This document shows, in pieces, positions 46,832 to 59,324 of a DNA stretch of 64,000 nucleotides. Within the stretch, counting starts at the first letter, position 1; the number at the start of each line of letters is the position of its first letter. The DNA is from Buddleja alternifolia (taxonomy: Eukaryota; Streptophyta; Magnoliopsida; Lamiales; Scrophulariaceae), in contig CM033408.1 of NCBI GenBank assembly GCA_019426215.1, positions 8,559,077-8,623,076 of the forward strand, in the 5' to 3' direction. Both the position numbers and the translations under genes were made by a program. The notes under the pieces are model-generated. The model saw only the letters and a list, made by a program, of their open reading frames with translations, had not been told where the DNA came from and did no database searches.

Positions 46832-47387
46832 TCATGTGGACGGAGGCGACGGTGGTTGAAAATTCACAAACGTGAAAAACTCAGATAATTGCCTCATCAT
46901 CTCTGCTTGATTTCTCATCAATTCGGTTTGATTTTGTGCGAAAATGGCGAATTGAGATTCAAGACGTTCAAGACGGTCGAAATTAGTGGAGGTGTTCTGC
47001 TGTATTACTTGTTGGTGGATCTTGAACTCGAGGGTTGTGAGTAACAACCTCTGTCGCCGCATCAGTCTGCTCCCGAGGGTGAGGCACTCTGATGAAACCG
47101 CGGCCTAATCTATTCTTCTTCAGTAGGTCTATATAAGTGAGCCGGTTCAGTACTGGGATGATAATGCGGTACGAGCCCTTTTCACCCCATATTTTAGAAC
47201 ACAAAAGTGGTTCAGTACCGGGATGATACGAAGCAAAAATGACACCTGCATTATCATATACAAAATGTATTTTAGAAAATCCAGAAAATAACAAGAAAAC
47301 AGTTGGAACATCTCTATCAGGCATTTCATCGAACACCTTGCCTTCATTATGTAGGCATCTCCATTCTAGTAATAAGTTAACACACAA
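46832..47387 (-). pseudogene. PPR fragment joined to unknown coiled-coil frame
   Basis: The frame at 46983-47387 opens with GKVFDEMPDRDVPT and LLFSGFSK, the helix A and B start of a PLS-class PPR motif, then turns into unrelated sequence. A second frame (46832-47062) has a Gln- and Glu-rich stretch (FDRLERLESQFAIFAQNQTE) likely to form a coiled coil. The DNA around 47310-47455 is duplicated at 47455-47600. It looks like captured and rearranged gene pieces within the inverted-repeat element. No function is claimed. Confidence 0.45.
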
Positions 47388-47600
47388 GCATGCCCAATAA
47401 TAAATTTGTCATTCTAAATCACAAAAACCCCACATCTAATCACAACGAAACAATAAAATCTCCATCAGGCATTTCGTCGAACACCTTGCCTTCATTATGT
47501 AAGCATGTATATTCTAGCAATTAATTAACACACAAGCATGCCCAATAATCAATTTGCAATTCTAAAACAGAAAACCCCAATGATAATCATAACGAAAAAC
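47310..47600. repeat. Tandem duplication of about 148 bp with PPR relic
   Basis: Both copies share CAGGCATTTC(A/G)TCGAACACC, TTGCCTTCATTATGTA and ACACACAAGCATGCCCAATA. The first phrase is the complement of the VFDEMPD coding relic. Confidence 0.8.
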
Positions 47601-48105
47601 AACAACACCACATATTATGCAAAATTCATGCGTTACAAAAGGCCAAACAAAACAATTGAAGACCTTGTTTACAATTGTAAACATTGCGTTGATGGAAAAG
47701 TGAGTTGATGGAGGCGTGCGTTGATTGAAGGCAAAGACGATAGAGGGAGCGTGCTTTGACGGAAGGAACGATAGAAGTTGTTGCTTGCTTTGATGGTTTC
47801 AATTTGCAATTTCCCGTCTGTCTTTCTTTGGGGGACTATTTAATTGAAACTCAACACTATGGTGCCTAAAACTCGGCACCATGGTGCCTAAAACTAGTGT
47901 TGATAATACACTATGTTAGATGGTTTCATATCAAACATTACTTCAATAGTATAGTTCATCACAATCCATAAATTTAAATTATTAAAATCACTAATGTAGC
48001 AATACTCTTTAGATAAGTGTGTTGTATATGTACACAATGATACATGATATATGATATATATATATATATATTTTGGGGAACACAAATATCATTCATAATA
48101 TACCA

Positions 48106-48107
<2 letters not shown>

Positions 48108-48143
<36 letters not shown>

Positions 48144-48168
48144 TTATTATTATTATTATTATTATCCA
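48108..48168. repeat. (ATT)n microsatellite
   Basis: About 19 ATT units with one C interruption. Confidence 0.95.
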
Positions 48169-48682
48169 TCACATGAACTATGTTAGATGATTTCATATTA
48201 ACCATTACTTTGGGGAACACAATATGAAATTATTAGAATATGCCCGACTTTTTATGTCCCTTTTTTTCATTACATAACAAAATCGTCCCAATTTTTTTTA
48301 TGTTATTGTCATATTATTTAGTGAAGAATTACTTTGAATTTTCCTTGTTTTATTAATTTAATTATGTTCTTATTATTGCTTGGGCTATAACACAAACCAT
48401 TAATTCTTGTTGGTGGCCAAACTTGAAAAGGTTTATTATTAATTAAGCTATAACATTTTTGGGCTAGAATTTTTTAATATTAATTAGGCTAATTATTTGT
48501 GACCCAAAACAAATTGGGCGGGGAAATTAAAATTGAGAACTTGTGCCAAAATAAAACAGGCGACTCAGCACAATGGTGCCAAGTTTTCTGCACCATTGTG
48601 CCAAGTATCCTGCCTAAATTAGGCAGGATACTTAGCACCATGGTGCCGAATATTTAGCACCATTGTGCTGAGTTTGAAGTCT

Positions 48683-49523
48683 AAAATATTAACCAAACAA
48701 ATACCCAAACCATCAACACCTCCAATAATTTCACCTCCAATAAATGAGTACTAAGCTCTAGAGACTTGCAACCACATAATTTGAGATTATGACATATAAG
48801 TTTGACACGGGCTACAAATTTCACCTTTTCATGTTCATAAGCACTAATTTGTTCCAAAAAACAACATAATAAATCTGTGTATAAAAAATTGAAACCATAA
48901 ATCAAATATACTTAAAGAGATAAATCAAATAGATCAAATACAAGAACAAACAAACACTCAAATTTTTAATTTCATGAGAGAATCTCTATAAGGCATTTCG
49001 TCGAATACCTTGCCTTCATTATGTAAATGAAGAAGGCAAGGTAAATGAGAGAGAGGGAGGCAGGCGGGGGGTTTGGGTACAGTATCTCTTCTCTCCGGTA
49101 TCTCCTTCGGTATGGCATCAGTTCCGTTAGCTTCTTATTTTTTCTTCCCGCTTTGATGATATGAAGGGATGGATATTGCAATATCAGGGATATCGATGAT
49201 CTGAGGAGAAGAAGAGGGGTTATGGGTTTGAAAAGTGAAAATGGTATTTATGTAATTATACCAACCATATTAAAAAAAGAAAAAGTTAAGAAACCCTTTT
49301 TAGTGGAAACACGTTTCTTCAAGTGGAATAAATGAGAGAGTTTTTAGTAATTCTACAATTAAAAAAGAGATAGGAATTATATGGGTCTAAAACCTTGCAT
49401 GGAATGCAAATGGAGCCTATTTTTGCAAACGTTGTGCATCATGGCTCATCACCCATTTATAACCAAAAAAAAAAAGGAAAAATTGAGAAGACGATAAGAG
49501 CTCTTTCACCTAGCGTTGCAGTA
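48683..49523. other. Non-coding stretch before the PPR gene
   Basis: It holds a fifth copy of the PPR relic (48981-49020, reading VFDEMPYRD on the minus strand) and short inverted AAGGCAAGGT phrases. No gene is seen. The promoter of the PPR gene would lie at its right end, but no clear TATA box stands out. Confidence 0.4.
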
Positions 49524-51415
49524 ATGGAGCTCCACCTTCTTAACCCACCAAACCTCCGCTCCTCCTCCTCCTCCTCCTCCTTCACATTGAAATCATCATC
49601 GTACAAGATAAACCCATCATCTCGTGGCGGCAGCAATAATCCTCATCAACCGGAAAGCCTCCAATTTCGCAAATTTTCAAAAAAGGACCTGTCACGAATC
49701 TTGAGAACAGAGTCTGCCATTAAAGCCATTGAGAAGAAGGCAAATTCAAATTCATCGTCCAAGTACAATAATCTATGGCCTAAGGCTGTGTTGGAAGCTT
49801 TGTATGATGCAATTAAGCATAACCGTTGGGACTCTGCTCTTAAGGTTTTCTTTTTCTATGTATCAATTCGTATCTGCTTCTGCGTATTTGTTATTTACAT
49901 ATTTGTTTAATTTTTGATATGAGTATATGTGGATTCCTCACACTTGTAGTTTAAATCGGATAAATGGTTATCGTTGTTTACACCCTTTCTATGCAAGTAA
50001 ATCCTATTTTAGATGTTAAATTCAATTTGATTGCTCTATAAATTGTGTGAAATTTTGCGTAGTCTTTAATGTTTCTTTCTCTTATAAATTATAATGTTTG
50101 TAGATATTCGATCTTCTACGTAAGCAACATTGGTATGAGCCAAGAACTCAAACATATGCAAAGCTTTTAGTGATGCTTGGAAAGTGCAAGCAGCCAAATG
50201 AGGCTACCTTGATTTTCGAAATCATGCTTTCTGATGGTCTCCAACCTACAGTTGATGTTTACACTGCACTTGTGGGTGCCTATACCCTCAACGGCCTCTT
50301 TGACAAGGCATTTAGTATCGTAAATTCTATGAAATCGATCCGTGATTGTAAACCTGATGCTTTTACTTACTCGATCCTTATCAAAAGCTGTATTAACTCC
50401 ACCGCTTCGATATGATTGGGCTAATTCTAAAGGAAATGTTAGATTCAGGGATTGAATGTAGTACCGTGACTTATAATATCCTAATTGATGGATATGGAAA
50501 AGCTAAATGTTTTGAACCTATGGAGAACTCGTTTAATTTTTCTTCAAAAAAAACATCATCATTATGTCTCCCACTTTTTCTCACTCTCACGTTCTCTCTC
50601 ACTCTCTCACTTTCTCTCTCTCTCTCTCTCTATTATATATATAGATTCAAAGTGGCAAATGTCATCCAGATATTTTACTTTTAACTCTGTGATTGGTGCA
50701 TGCGATATATATATTACTATTACATAGATGTGGACGGATTGTTCCCTCTGAAGACGTGTCCCCAATTTTCACCAATAATTCTCACCAAAATACCATCCAA
50801 AACATAACCAAACATAACCTAAATGGAACCTATGAAGTGGTTTAATGAGTTCCAGATCAAGTGATGGGATTAAAGCCCGACATAGTAACATATAACATAC
50901 TTATTAAGTCGTACGGGAATTCTGGCTTGGACGAGAAAATGGGATCTGTTATGGAGTTTATGAAGAAGAGATTCTTTTCTCCAACGATTGTTACGTATAA
51001 TATATTAGTTGAGATATTTGGAAAGGCCAGAGATATTGAGAAGATGGATGAGATTTTCTTGAAAATGAAACATCAAGGTTTGAAGCCTAATTCGATTACT
51101 TATAGCTCTCTTGTATGTGCGTATAGTAAAGCGGGACTTTTGGAAAAAGTTGATTCTATTTTAAGGCAAGTGGAGAGTTCTGATGTGGCGCTAGACACAA
51201 CTTTTTTTAACTGTATTATCAATGCTTATGGAAATGCCGGTGATGTGGAAAGAATGAAGGAGTTGTTCATGGCGATGGAGGGTTGTGGATGTAAACCAGA
51301 TACTATAACATTTGCTACAATGATTCAAGCCTTCCGAGCTGTAGGGATGATTGAGGCTGCTCAGAGTTTGGAGAGTAATTTCATTCATTCTAAGAATGTT
51401 TCAGGTACCTTGTAA
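49524..51415 (+). pseudogene. P-class PPR protein resembling Arabidopsis At5g48730, broken
   Basis: Exon 1 (49524-49844) starts MELHLLNPPNL, with a Ser-rich plastid-like leader, then ILRTESAIKAIEKKAN and NLWPKAVLEALYDAI. A GT-AG intron follows; exon 2 starts at 50104 (IFDLLRKQHWYEPRTQTYAK) and carries PPR units (PTVDVYTALVGAY, KPDAFTYSILIKSC). A frame change at about 50396-50402 is followed by CSTVTYNILIDGYGKA. About 110 bases with a CT microsatellite then interrupt a unit; 50658-50705 resumes (PDIFTFNSVIGAC), about 120 foreign bases follow, and another frame change precedes 50861-51415 (MGLKPDIVTYNILIKSYG to the stop). Family members bind organelle RNA. Four separate breaks make this a pseudogene, although its coding blocks are well kept. 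Confidence 0.82.
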
Positions 51416-53389
51416 AAGTCATACTTGTCAAAAATAGGTTTATTCGAGGCTCCACCAGCCCATTGTTTTGTTTTACACTTTGATTTTTCCACAAGGTTGA
51501 TAATCATGGTTAGAAACGATGAAAATGCCATCAAGCACGGAAAAGATGGAAACTAAAATTAAAGAAAAGTAAGAAAATGGACACGTGTCTTTTGCTGAGT
51601 CGGATACCTCTAAAATATATGCTTCTTATTGATGCACCTAGTTAATACATCATCTTACGGTTATGGCGTTCTCCATTATTTTTGGTGGACCATAAACTTT
51701 AGTGTTGATGAATAATTCTACCTGACTACTGAATTTCTCAAGAATGTTGATCGCGATAATGTTTTATCCATGTTTCAGGGACGTTGATTGGCTCGAATTA
51801 GAGAAACCATTAGAAAGATGCCTGTGGCTATGGCCATACTGGAAATTTGGCTCCCATCACATCTTTCTTCTGGTAAGTTCATTACTCTGTTTTATTAGAA
51901 AATTTGTTGTGATCTTTCCGAGACTTTTGTTTTAAGTATCAAGACACACCCTAATGCCAATAAAATGCAACTTCCTCAACAAGAGAATTTTTCATAAAAA
52001 ATAAATATTTTGAAAGAGGGCAGGCGTCAGTAGCTTGATAAACTACCAACATGATTTATGTAACTTTACTCATTAATCTGATGTTATAAAGCAACATTCG
52101 ATATGTCTTGAAGGGAATGATTTTGTTATGTAGTTACAAAGTAATAAAGCCTGCTTTGAATTTGCCAAATTTTATTTGGTTCGATTTGTCAGGGAAGAAG
52201 AATTGGAACAGGAGCGGTGTGTATATTTGGCACATCCCAAGCTGCACATATGACAGAGATGAGACGTGTGGTTAAGGAGTAGTCATGAGCAGTTCAAGCT
52301 CTTTAGTGGCATCAACACTATATATTTCTCGAAAAATTCAAAAACCCCATTCCTGATGGAATAGACATGTGGATCGCAGTAGCTAACACGGATGAATTAG
52401 ACAGGTGAACAGTTTGGGTGTGAACACTCGTAGAGGAGGAAGTTTTGGGCCTCTAAGGCGAACTATCCAAATTCAAAAGAAGGGGTCGAATTCTTGAGGA
52501 TCGTGAAGGTTCATTCCGTGTTTGATTGGATATCACGGGTTTTGACAGTTTCAGTGATCGATGAAGAATTATTGTCAGGCATTTCTTGGATCCAACCAGG
52601 CTTCTGAAATTCTAGATCTCTGCATTAAAAATTTCCTAGCAAGCTAAATCGAAGGATAATGTTTTATATTCCTATCATGGGTTTTAGAATTGTGGATAAT
52701 GGATCTTAGCGGCTCGTGATGCGAAAGCTGTAATAATTAGGGAGTGTTTGGAAATCCATTCCAAATGGACTTACAGAGATGGAAGTCCATTTTGGAAGGA
52801 AATCTTGCAAAGGCGCAACTAAGACATTCACTTAGCATCAAATACAAGAGTTTGTGGAGGACTCCGAGCCAAATTCAAGCCGGCTGGGGCCTGACTTGAA
52901 GCTTGTATTTACTTTCAAGCCAAGTCAAAATAATGTACATGACCTTGAGTACAAAAAATCCGCTCGCCCTGAAGCATCAAGCTTTGAAGTGTGAACCTAC
53001 CTAGACTCACTAGGTGGCTTGCAATTGATAGCCCCGATTCCCAGGCTCGAGAGATGGAAACAGGATATCCCAAAGATTATTGAGCTTGCTCACTAATCCA
53101 GAGTTTCATGAAGGGCCAAATTGTAGATGGAACACCACACAGGGGTCTCCCGCCTCCCGCAATGTGATGCTTCTGAACCACATTGAAATGCACGCGAGGG
53201 CTGGACCCCCGAGGCCACCTTATTTTACAATACTTGGGAGGAACTACCTGCGCTAAACACCCCTACAGGGGTGTGCGATCCCGTGACATGGGGCTGACTT
53301 GAAGCTTTGCTAATCATTCCATTGTGAACCTAAGTAGACTCACTAGGCGGCTTTTATTCTGTAGCTTGACTTTCAACCTTTTACTCGAT
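51416..53389. other. Region 3' of the PPR pseudogene
   Basis: Mostly non-coding. A possible small last exon at 52194-52281, after an acceptor TTGTCAG, reads GRRIGTGAVCIFGTSQAAHM and ends VVKE-stop; I do not recognise it. A segment with GACTCACTAGG(T/C)GGCTT occurs twice (about 52985-53030 and 53300-53350), flanking a GC-richer block with CACCCCTACAGGGGTG. Confidence 0.35.
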
Positions 53390-53640
53390 TTTTTTTGCTA
53401 ATCACTCCTTGTGTTTTTTTATTTGCATACTCTCCCTTTTTTTTTTTCTATCATAAATGTTCTAGGTCTAACCCAAATTAAATTATTTATCTATTATAAA
53501 CATGTTTGGGGCAAAAATGCATTTGAATTGACGTTTATAATGAAAAAAACATAAAAAAAAAATCAAAAAAGGGAGAGTATGCAGAATAAAAAATAACACA
53601 AGGAATTGATTCGCAAAAAACTTAACACGGGGTTGTTTGG
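53390..53640. mobile_element. MITE-like hairpin of about 250 bp
   Basis: The ends are inverted: GCTAATCACTCCTTGTGT, then GCATACTCTCCC, against GGGAGAGTATGC, then ACACAAGGAATTGATTCGC. There is no coding. The target duplication was not resolved. Confidence 0.7.
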
Positions 53641-54808
53641 TGCAGGTTTTGCTTATCACAGGGGGATCTTATGCAATAAACCCCTCATATTTTATACTAT
53701 TGTTTTGACCATAATAAGAATATAGTTTAGGCATATATAAATATAACTAGTATAAAGCACGTGAATACGAATTGCTACAATAAAGTATTTTTGGAAATTT
53801 GTATTATGATTTCTCTAGTGCTGCAACAAACTAAAAGCTAAAAAACTAAAAGCTAAAGTGCTATGGCTACTAATTTGAAGGAAATAAACACTCACACTGA
53901 TAGTTCTTAAATGGCCACAACTTAATCTAAGTATATTGAAACAATAACATGTAATGTGAAATGTAGAAATTAGAGAGTTTTTTTTTTTTTGCAAGAGAAT
54001 GCTTTCTTTGCACTTTATATTTTTTTCCCTGAATGTTAGACACAAAAACAAAGTCAAACATGTTGTCTAATCATGTCTACAACCGTAAATGAGTAGTGTC
54101 AAACTTATCCGTTGCCTACCAGGCAACAGGGTGAGGGCCATATTTTTCCAGCTATCCTCCACCAAACTTGATATAAAAAGCCTAAAAAGTTTGGTGTTGA
54201 CCATTGGAAAGTCTTGAAAAATTTATGGTAAATATCAATTTAATGCAAACAATTAAAGTCGAAGATGAAGAATTTTGATGGTTGCAATGCCATAAGATGA
54301 CCTACTAACTTCATAACTATGTATATTAATTTGTTGTTGAAATTCCATTATATGACTTTCTAATATCTTAATTAAGTATTTGATTAAGGACACTAATGTT
54401 TTTTTACAATCGGAAGAAACACCGACAAGATCCAATCCTTCAGCATGTCTTCTACATAAGAGATTCAACATGTAAATGAAGTCAACGTCCTAGTCCTTCA
54501 GCCACAAGTAGACAAAATTACGGAATAATATTCCTCAAGAGAAGAATATGTGTGAAACCAAGCTGGTTGGAAATTCCTAATCCATTTCTTATTACCCATA
54601 GATGAAACTTGTCCACCAATCCAAATATAATAATCCTTGCTAAACACTTCTATTCAACTTTCAAAATTGAAAAAAATGTTCTCCCAGATAGCATTATCTT
54701 GTACTAATATAATTATATTATCAGAAGTTTCCTTCTACAGTACTCTCTACGTCAACTTTCCTTGCAAATTATCAAGAAAACAGAAAGACTCAAAAGAGTT
54801 TTCATCAA
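53641..54808. other. Upstream region of the receptor-like protein gene
   Basis: AT-rich non-coding DNA with no recognisable element. The last 150 bases should hold the promoter; TATAATTATATTATC near 54710 could serve as a TATA region but is not convincing. Confidence 0.3.
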
Positions 54809-55744
54809 ATGGCGAGAAGTCTTTTAGCTGTTGTTTTAGTTATTTCCATTTTCAGCTCGATATGTAACTGTCAAACGAATAACAACGTAAAATGTTTACC
54901 GAGTGATAGAAAAGCGCTTCTGGATTTCAAGGACGGATTGAATGATCCTGAGAACACGCTTTCATCATGGCAAGGCGTCGACTGTTGCAGCAGCTGGCGA
55001 GGAATTAGCTGCGATAATATCACTGGTGGTGTCACGGTGATTGATCTTCACAGGTATGGATTTGGGGACTTGAGTGGGGAGATTAGGCCTTCCCTAATCC
55101 AGCTTAAGTCCTTAACACATTTAGATTTAAGTTCCAATACATTTGAAGGCATCCAGATTCCTGAATTCTTCGGTTCTTTAAAGAACTTGCGGTATCTCAA
55201 TCTATCAAACGCGGGATTTAGTGGAATAATCCCCCCGACTTTAGGAAATTTATCAAATTTGCACTTTCTAGATGTTTCTAATCTGGGATTTCCACAATTA
55301 GCTGTCGATGACTTCGAATGGATAACTAGTCTCGTTTCTTTAAGACATCTCGAAATGAACAGAGTCGACCTCTCCTTAGTAAACTCGACCTGGTTACAAA
55401 GGTTGAACACGTTGCCTCGTTTGAAAGAGTTGCATCTTTCAGCCTGTGGCTTGTCTGGTTCGATTTCGTACCTCAGTCGTGTAAACTTCACCTTGCTCAC
55501 TGTAATAGACCTTAGTTTCAACAGCTTTAGCTCGATGTTTCCTACTTGGCTCGTTAATATCACTACACTCGTGGATGTTGATTTGAGTAACTGCAAGCTT
55601 AGAGGCAGAATCCCACTCGTTTTTGGCGAATTACCGAATCTTAGATTCTTTAACCTTGCTTTAAATGGTAATCTAAGTGCTAGTAGCCTTTCATTATTCA
55701 GAGGAAGGTGGCGAAAAATTGAAGTTATTAATTTAGCTTCAAAT

Positions 55745-56231
55745 TGTTGTGGAACTCAGAGTCATATTCCACAAAATATAGAAATAGCGTGGGAAATATT
55801 GTACTAGAAAACCACACTAGATTGAATTCACAGGAAAGATTGGAGGCGTCACAACGGTCGCGCTTAAAACCCAACCTCCTCGACAGAATTAACTAGACGA
55901 ATTTAATAGCACAATATAACACTACAACTATAACTAACAATGGCTACTTGAAGAATAACACAAAATAAAGAACACCAAATATAACGAGGTTCGGCTAATT
56001 TAGCTTACGTCCTCGGACCCCACCAAAATATTTCACTACACTAAAGAAAGGACCAAAAGTGAAATATACAAAACTATAGAGGAGGAAAGAAGAATAGCCA
56101 AAGATGAGAGGCTAAGGGATATTTCTAAATGTAAATAGATGGTCTCCTTTTATAGGATAAAGGGACTACCCTTTACAACCATTTTCCAATGTGGGATAAT
56201 TTAGCTTCTTGAAATGAAGCCATCTTCAACA
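55745..56231 (-). repeat. 3' LTR of the copia element
   Basis: 487 bp, TG...CA ends, same length as its partner. Part of it reads into the broken receptor gene. Confidence 0.95.
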
Positions 56232-56299
56232 AATCTCCACCTTGGCGAATTTCAAAATCTTCAATCTCCTCGTCAAACGGGGTCACCAAAAATCAATCT

Positions 56300-58807
56300 T
56301 CAAACTTTGACAATGTTGATCAAGTCCAAACAAAATTTGAACTTGATTGCAGTCACAACTTTTGTCAACATATCAGCAGGATTCTCAGCAGTATGGATCT
56401 TCTCGATTCTGACTCCACCTTCTTCGAGTATCTCTCGTATGAAGTGATACCGAACATCAATGTGCTTCGTCCTTGCATGATAAACTTGGTTCTTTGCTAA
56501 ATGGATAGCACTTTGACTATCACAATGTATTTTGACAAACTTCTGTCCAATCCCCAGTTCACCAAGCAACCCTTGAAGCCAAATTGCTTCCTTTACAGTC
56601 TCTAAAATTGCCATATACTCTGCTTCCGTTGTAGACAGAGCAACCGTTGACTGTAAGGTATACTTCCAACTGACTGGTGCTTTAGCAAGAGTAAATACGT
56701 AGCCTGTAGTTGATCTACGCTTATCTAAATCACCAGCATAGTCTGAATCGCAATATCCGACTATATACTGACTATGTTCCCGCTCAAATATCAAACCAAC
56801 ATCAGCTGTGTCATGGATGTATCGCAAAATCCATTTCACAGCTTGCCAATGTTCCTTTCCAGGATCATGCATATACCTGCTCACAACCCCCACTGCTTGG
56901 GAAATATCAGGCCTCGTACACACCATAGCATACATCAAGCTACCAACAGCATTTGCATACGGTACTTTTGACATGTATTCCCGTTCTGCATCAGATTTCG
57001 GTGACAAAGCGGCGCTAAGCTTAAACTGAGGAGCAAATGGAGTACTAACTGGTTTTGACTTTTCATCAATGCCAAAACGCCTCGACATCCTACTCAGATA
57101 TTGTTTCTGAGTCAAACAAAGCCTCCTCAATTTTCTATCTCTGAAAATCTCCATGCCGAGAATTTTCTTCGCCTCACCTAGATCCTTCATCTCAAACTCC
57201 CTTTTCAAATGAGTCTTCAACTTCTCGATTTCTATTAGACTCGGGGAGGCAATCAACATATCATCAACATACAGAAGAAGATATATGAAGGATCCATCTT
57301 GTAGCTTATGCAAATACACACAATGATCGTATGTGCTTCTTGTGTACCCAATTCCCATCATAAACTTGTCAAATCGCTTGTACCACTGCCTCGGAGATTG
57401 CTTCAATCCGTACAACGATTTTTGAAGTTTACAAACCAAATTTTCATTTTCAGCAACTTTGAATCCCTTTGGCTGAGTCATATAGATTTCCTCTTCCAAG
57501 TCTCCATGTAAAAATGCAGTTTTTACATCCAACTGAACTAGTTCAAAATCCAACTGTGCTACCAAAGCCAACAAAATTCTAATGGAGAAGTGTTTTACAA
57601 CTGGAGAAAACACCTCATTATAATCAATGTCCTCCTTCTGAGCGTAACCTTTGGCCACCAATCTGGCTTTGTAGCGAACATCACCTTGGCTAGGAAATCC
57701 ATCTTTCTTTGCAAATACCCATTTGCATCCAATTGCCTCCTTTCCCTTCGGGAGACTGGCCAGTTCCCATGTTTGATTCTTATGAAGGAACTGCATTTCT
57801 TCACTCATGGAAATCCTCCACTTATCTTTCTCTGGTCCTTTGACTGCTTCAATATAAGTGGTAGGAACATCATCAGCGGCAATTGCAGATGCACAAGCCA
57901 CCATATCATCAAAGCGAGCAGGCTTTTTGATTGTCCTCTTTGGCTTGCTAGTTGTAATTGATTCAAGTTGCTGTGGAAGTTCTTGGGGTTGAACTTCCTC
58001 TTCTTCAAAATCTCCTTCTACCGTAGGAGAATGATCAAGAGTTTCTTGATCTGCTGGGACAACAAACTTCTCAAACTCTTCCTGTTTGGGAGTACCATCC
58101 TGTTGTTCTGCATTCACCTTTTCCAACACGGTAGATTCATCAAAGGTGACATCCCTGCTAAAGATTATTTTCTTTGTTTCTGGACACCAAAGGCGATAGC
58201 CTTTTATACCAGAGGTGATCCCCATGAACACAGCTTTCTTTACTCTAGGATCCAACTTTGATTCCTTAACATGATAATATGCAGCGGAACCAAACACATG
58301 TAAGGAATCATAATCAGCAGCAGGCTTTCCAAACCATTTCTCAAATGGTGTTTTTCCATCAATAGCAGTAGATGGTAGACGATTAACGAGATGACACGCA
58401 TATGTCACAGCCTCAGCCCAAAATTCTTTACCCAACCTAGCATTGGATAACAAACACCGAACTTTCTCCAGCAAAGTCCGATTCATGCGTTTTGCCACTC
58501 CGTTCTGTTGTGGTGTATGTCTGACAGTGAAGTGTCTGACAATGCCTTTATCCTCACAAAATTTCTGAAATGGACCACTCCTAAATTCTCCACCATTGTC
58601 TGTACGGAGACGATTGACCTTTTTATCAGTCTGAGTTTCCACCATCTTTTTCCATTTGAGGAATACCTCAAACACTTCATCCTTTGTCTTCATCGTATAC
58701 AACCAAACTCTCAGGGAAAAATCATCAACAAAGGTTACAAAATAGTGCTTCCCTCCCAAAGAACTCATTTTTGAGGGACCCCATACATCCAAATGAACAT
58801 AATCCAA
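56300..58807 (-). pseudogene. Copia pol: integrase, reverse transcriptase, RNase H
   Basis: An 835-residue open frame. The first 130 residues are the integrase core, with DVWGP (Asp), RTDNGGEF (Asp) and HTPQQNGVAKRMNR (Glu region, with Ala and Met where Glu-Arg is common). Residues from about 330 are reverse transcriptase (KARLVAKG, LDVKTAFLHG, YVDDMLI at about 515). The C-terminus is RNase H (CDSDYAGD, STTEAEYMA, HCDSQSAIHLAKN). The order integrase before reverse transcriptase marks Ty1/copia, probably of the Tnt1/Tork kind. An in-frame TAG at about 58854-58856 separates it from the upstream gag part. Large parts are intact, but without protease it cannot act alone. Confidence 0.9.
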
Positions 58808-58852
58808 GATACCCTCAGTATTATGGATTGTTGTTCCAAATTTAACCCTTGT

Positions 58853-59324
58853 CTATTTCCCACGAACACAAAGTTCACAAAACTCCAATTTGGAGTATTT
58901 CACTCCTTTTGTTTTGTGAACGACCTCTGATGAACAAAACTTCTGCATCTCCGCCTGAACAAACTTGCTTGTCCTTCTCAGTTCATAACTGCATAGGGCA
59001 GCACAAACTTCGCTAAGAGATACAGCAGCAGCCTTCCCGTGAAGTAGAGTGGTTTCAAGAAACTCAAACTCCTCAGGAAGGGATCCCAGCAACATCAGAG
59101 CCAAATCCTTCTCATCCAAATTTCCGTTCTTTTTCCTCTATATCATTTGGTTTCTTTTCTTCAATAGCTAAGTATAGACCTTGTTGAAAGAGTGCGTCTA
59201 CAACTTCGCTTTGCCACATACCAAAATGGCCTGTGTCATCAAAAGACTCCACTGCCAATCGTGTATTCGCCACAGTGGTTTTCGTCCAAATGGACGACGA
59301 CAATGCTTTTGAGGTAACTTCCAT
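58853..59324 (-). pseudogene. Copia gag remnant fused to the integrase zinc region
   Basis: Two short overlapping frames, 59112-59324 (start MEVTSKALSSS) and 58853-59119 (ALMLLGSLPEEFEFLETTLL). Between them a piece of gag is missing and the frame shifts. After SYELRR the sequence jumps directly to the Cys-containing region that precedes integrase (LEFCELCVRGK), so the gag zinc knuckle and the protease are deleted. Confidence 0.8.

Larger units (their letters stand above)
44598..48682. mobile_element. Inverted-repeat element with GGCACCATGGTGCC hairpins and captured gene pieces
   Basis: The left end (44598-44765) has four inverted units of the type CGGCACCATGGTGCCGA separated by CCTGCCTAAGGCAGGATAC. 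The right end (48560-48682) has the same units in inverse order. Inside both, a TTTCCCGCCCAATT-type block follows in mirror orientation (near 44785 and 48515). A further pair of hairpins sits at 47855-47890. The interior carries a DUF295 fragment, a small acidic frame and a PPR relic. This fits a Pack-MULE or foldback element; target duplications were not found. Confidence 0.6.

Noticed and set aside
55048..55596. Antisense frame of 182 codons within the LRR coding region
   Set aside because: Shadow of the receptor gene; no domain of its own.
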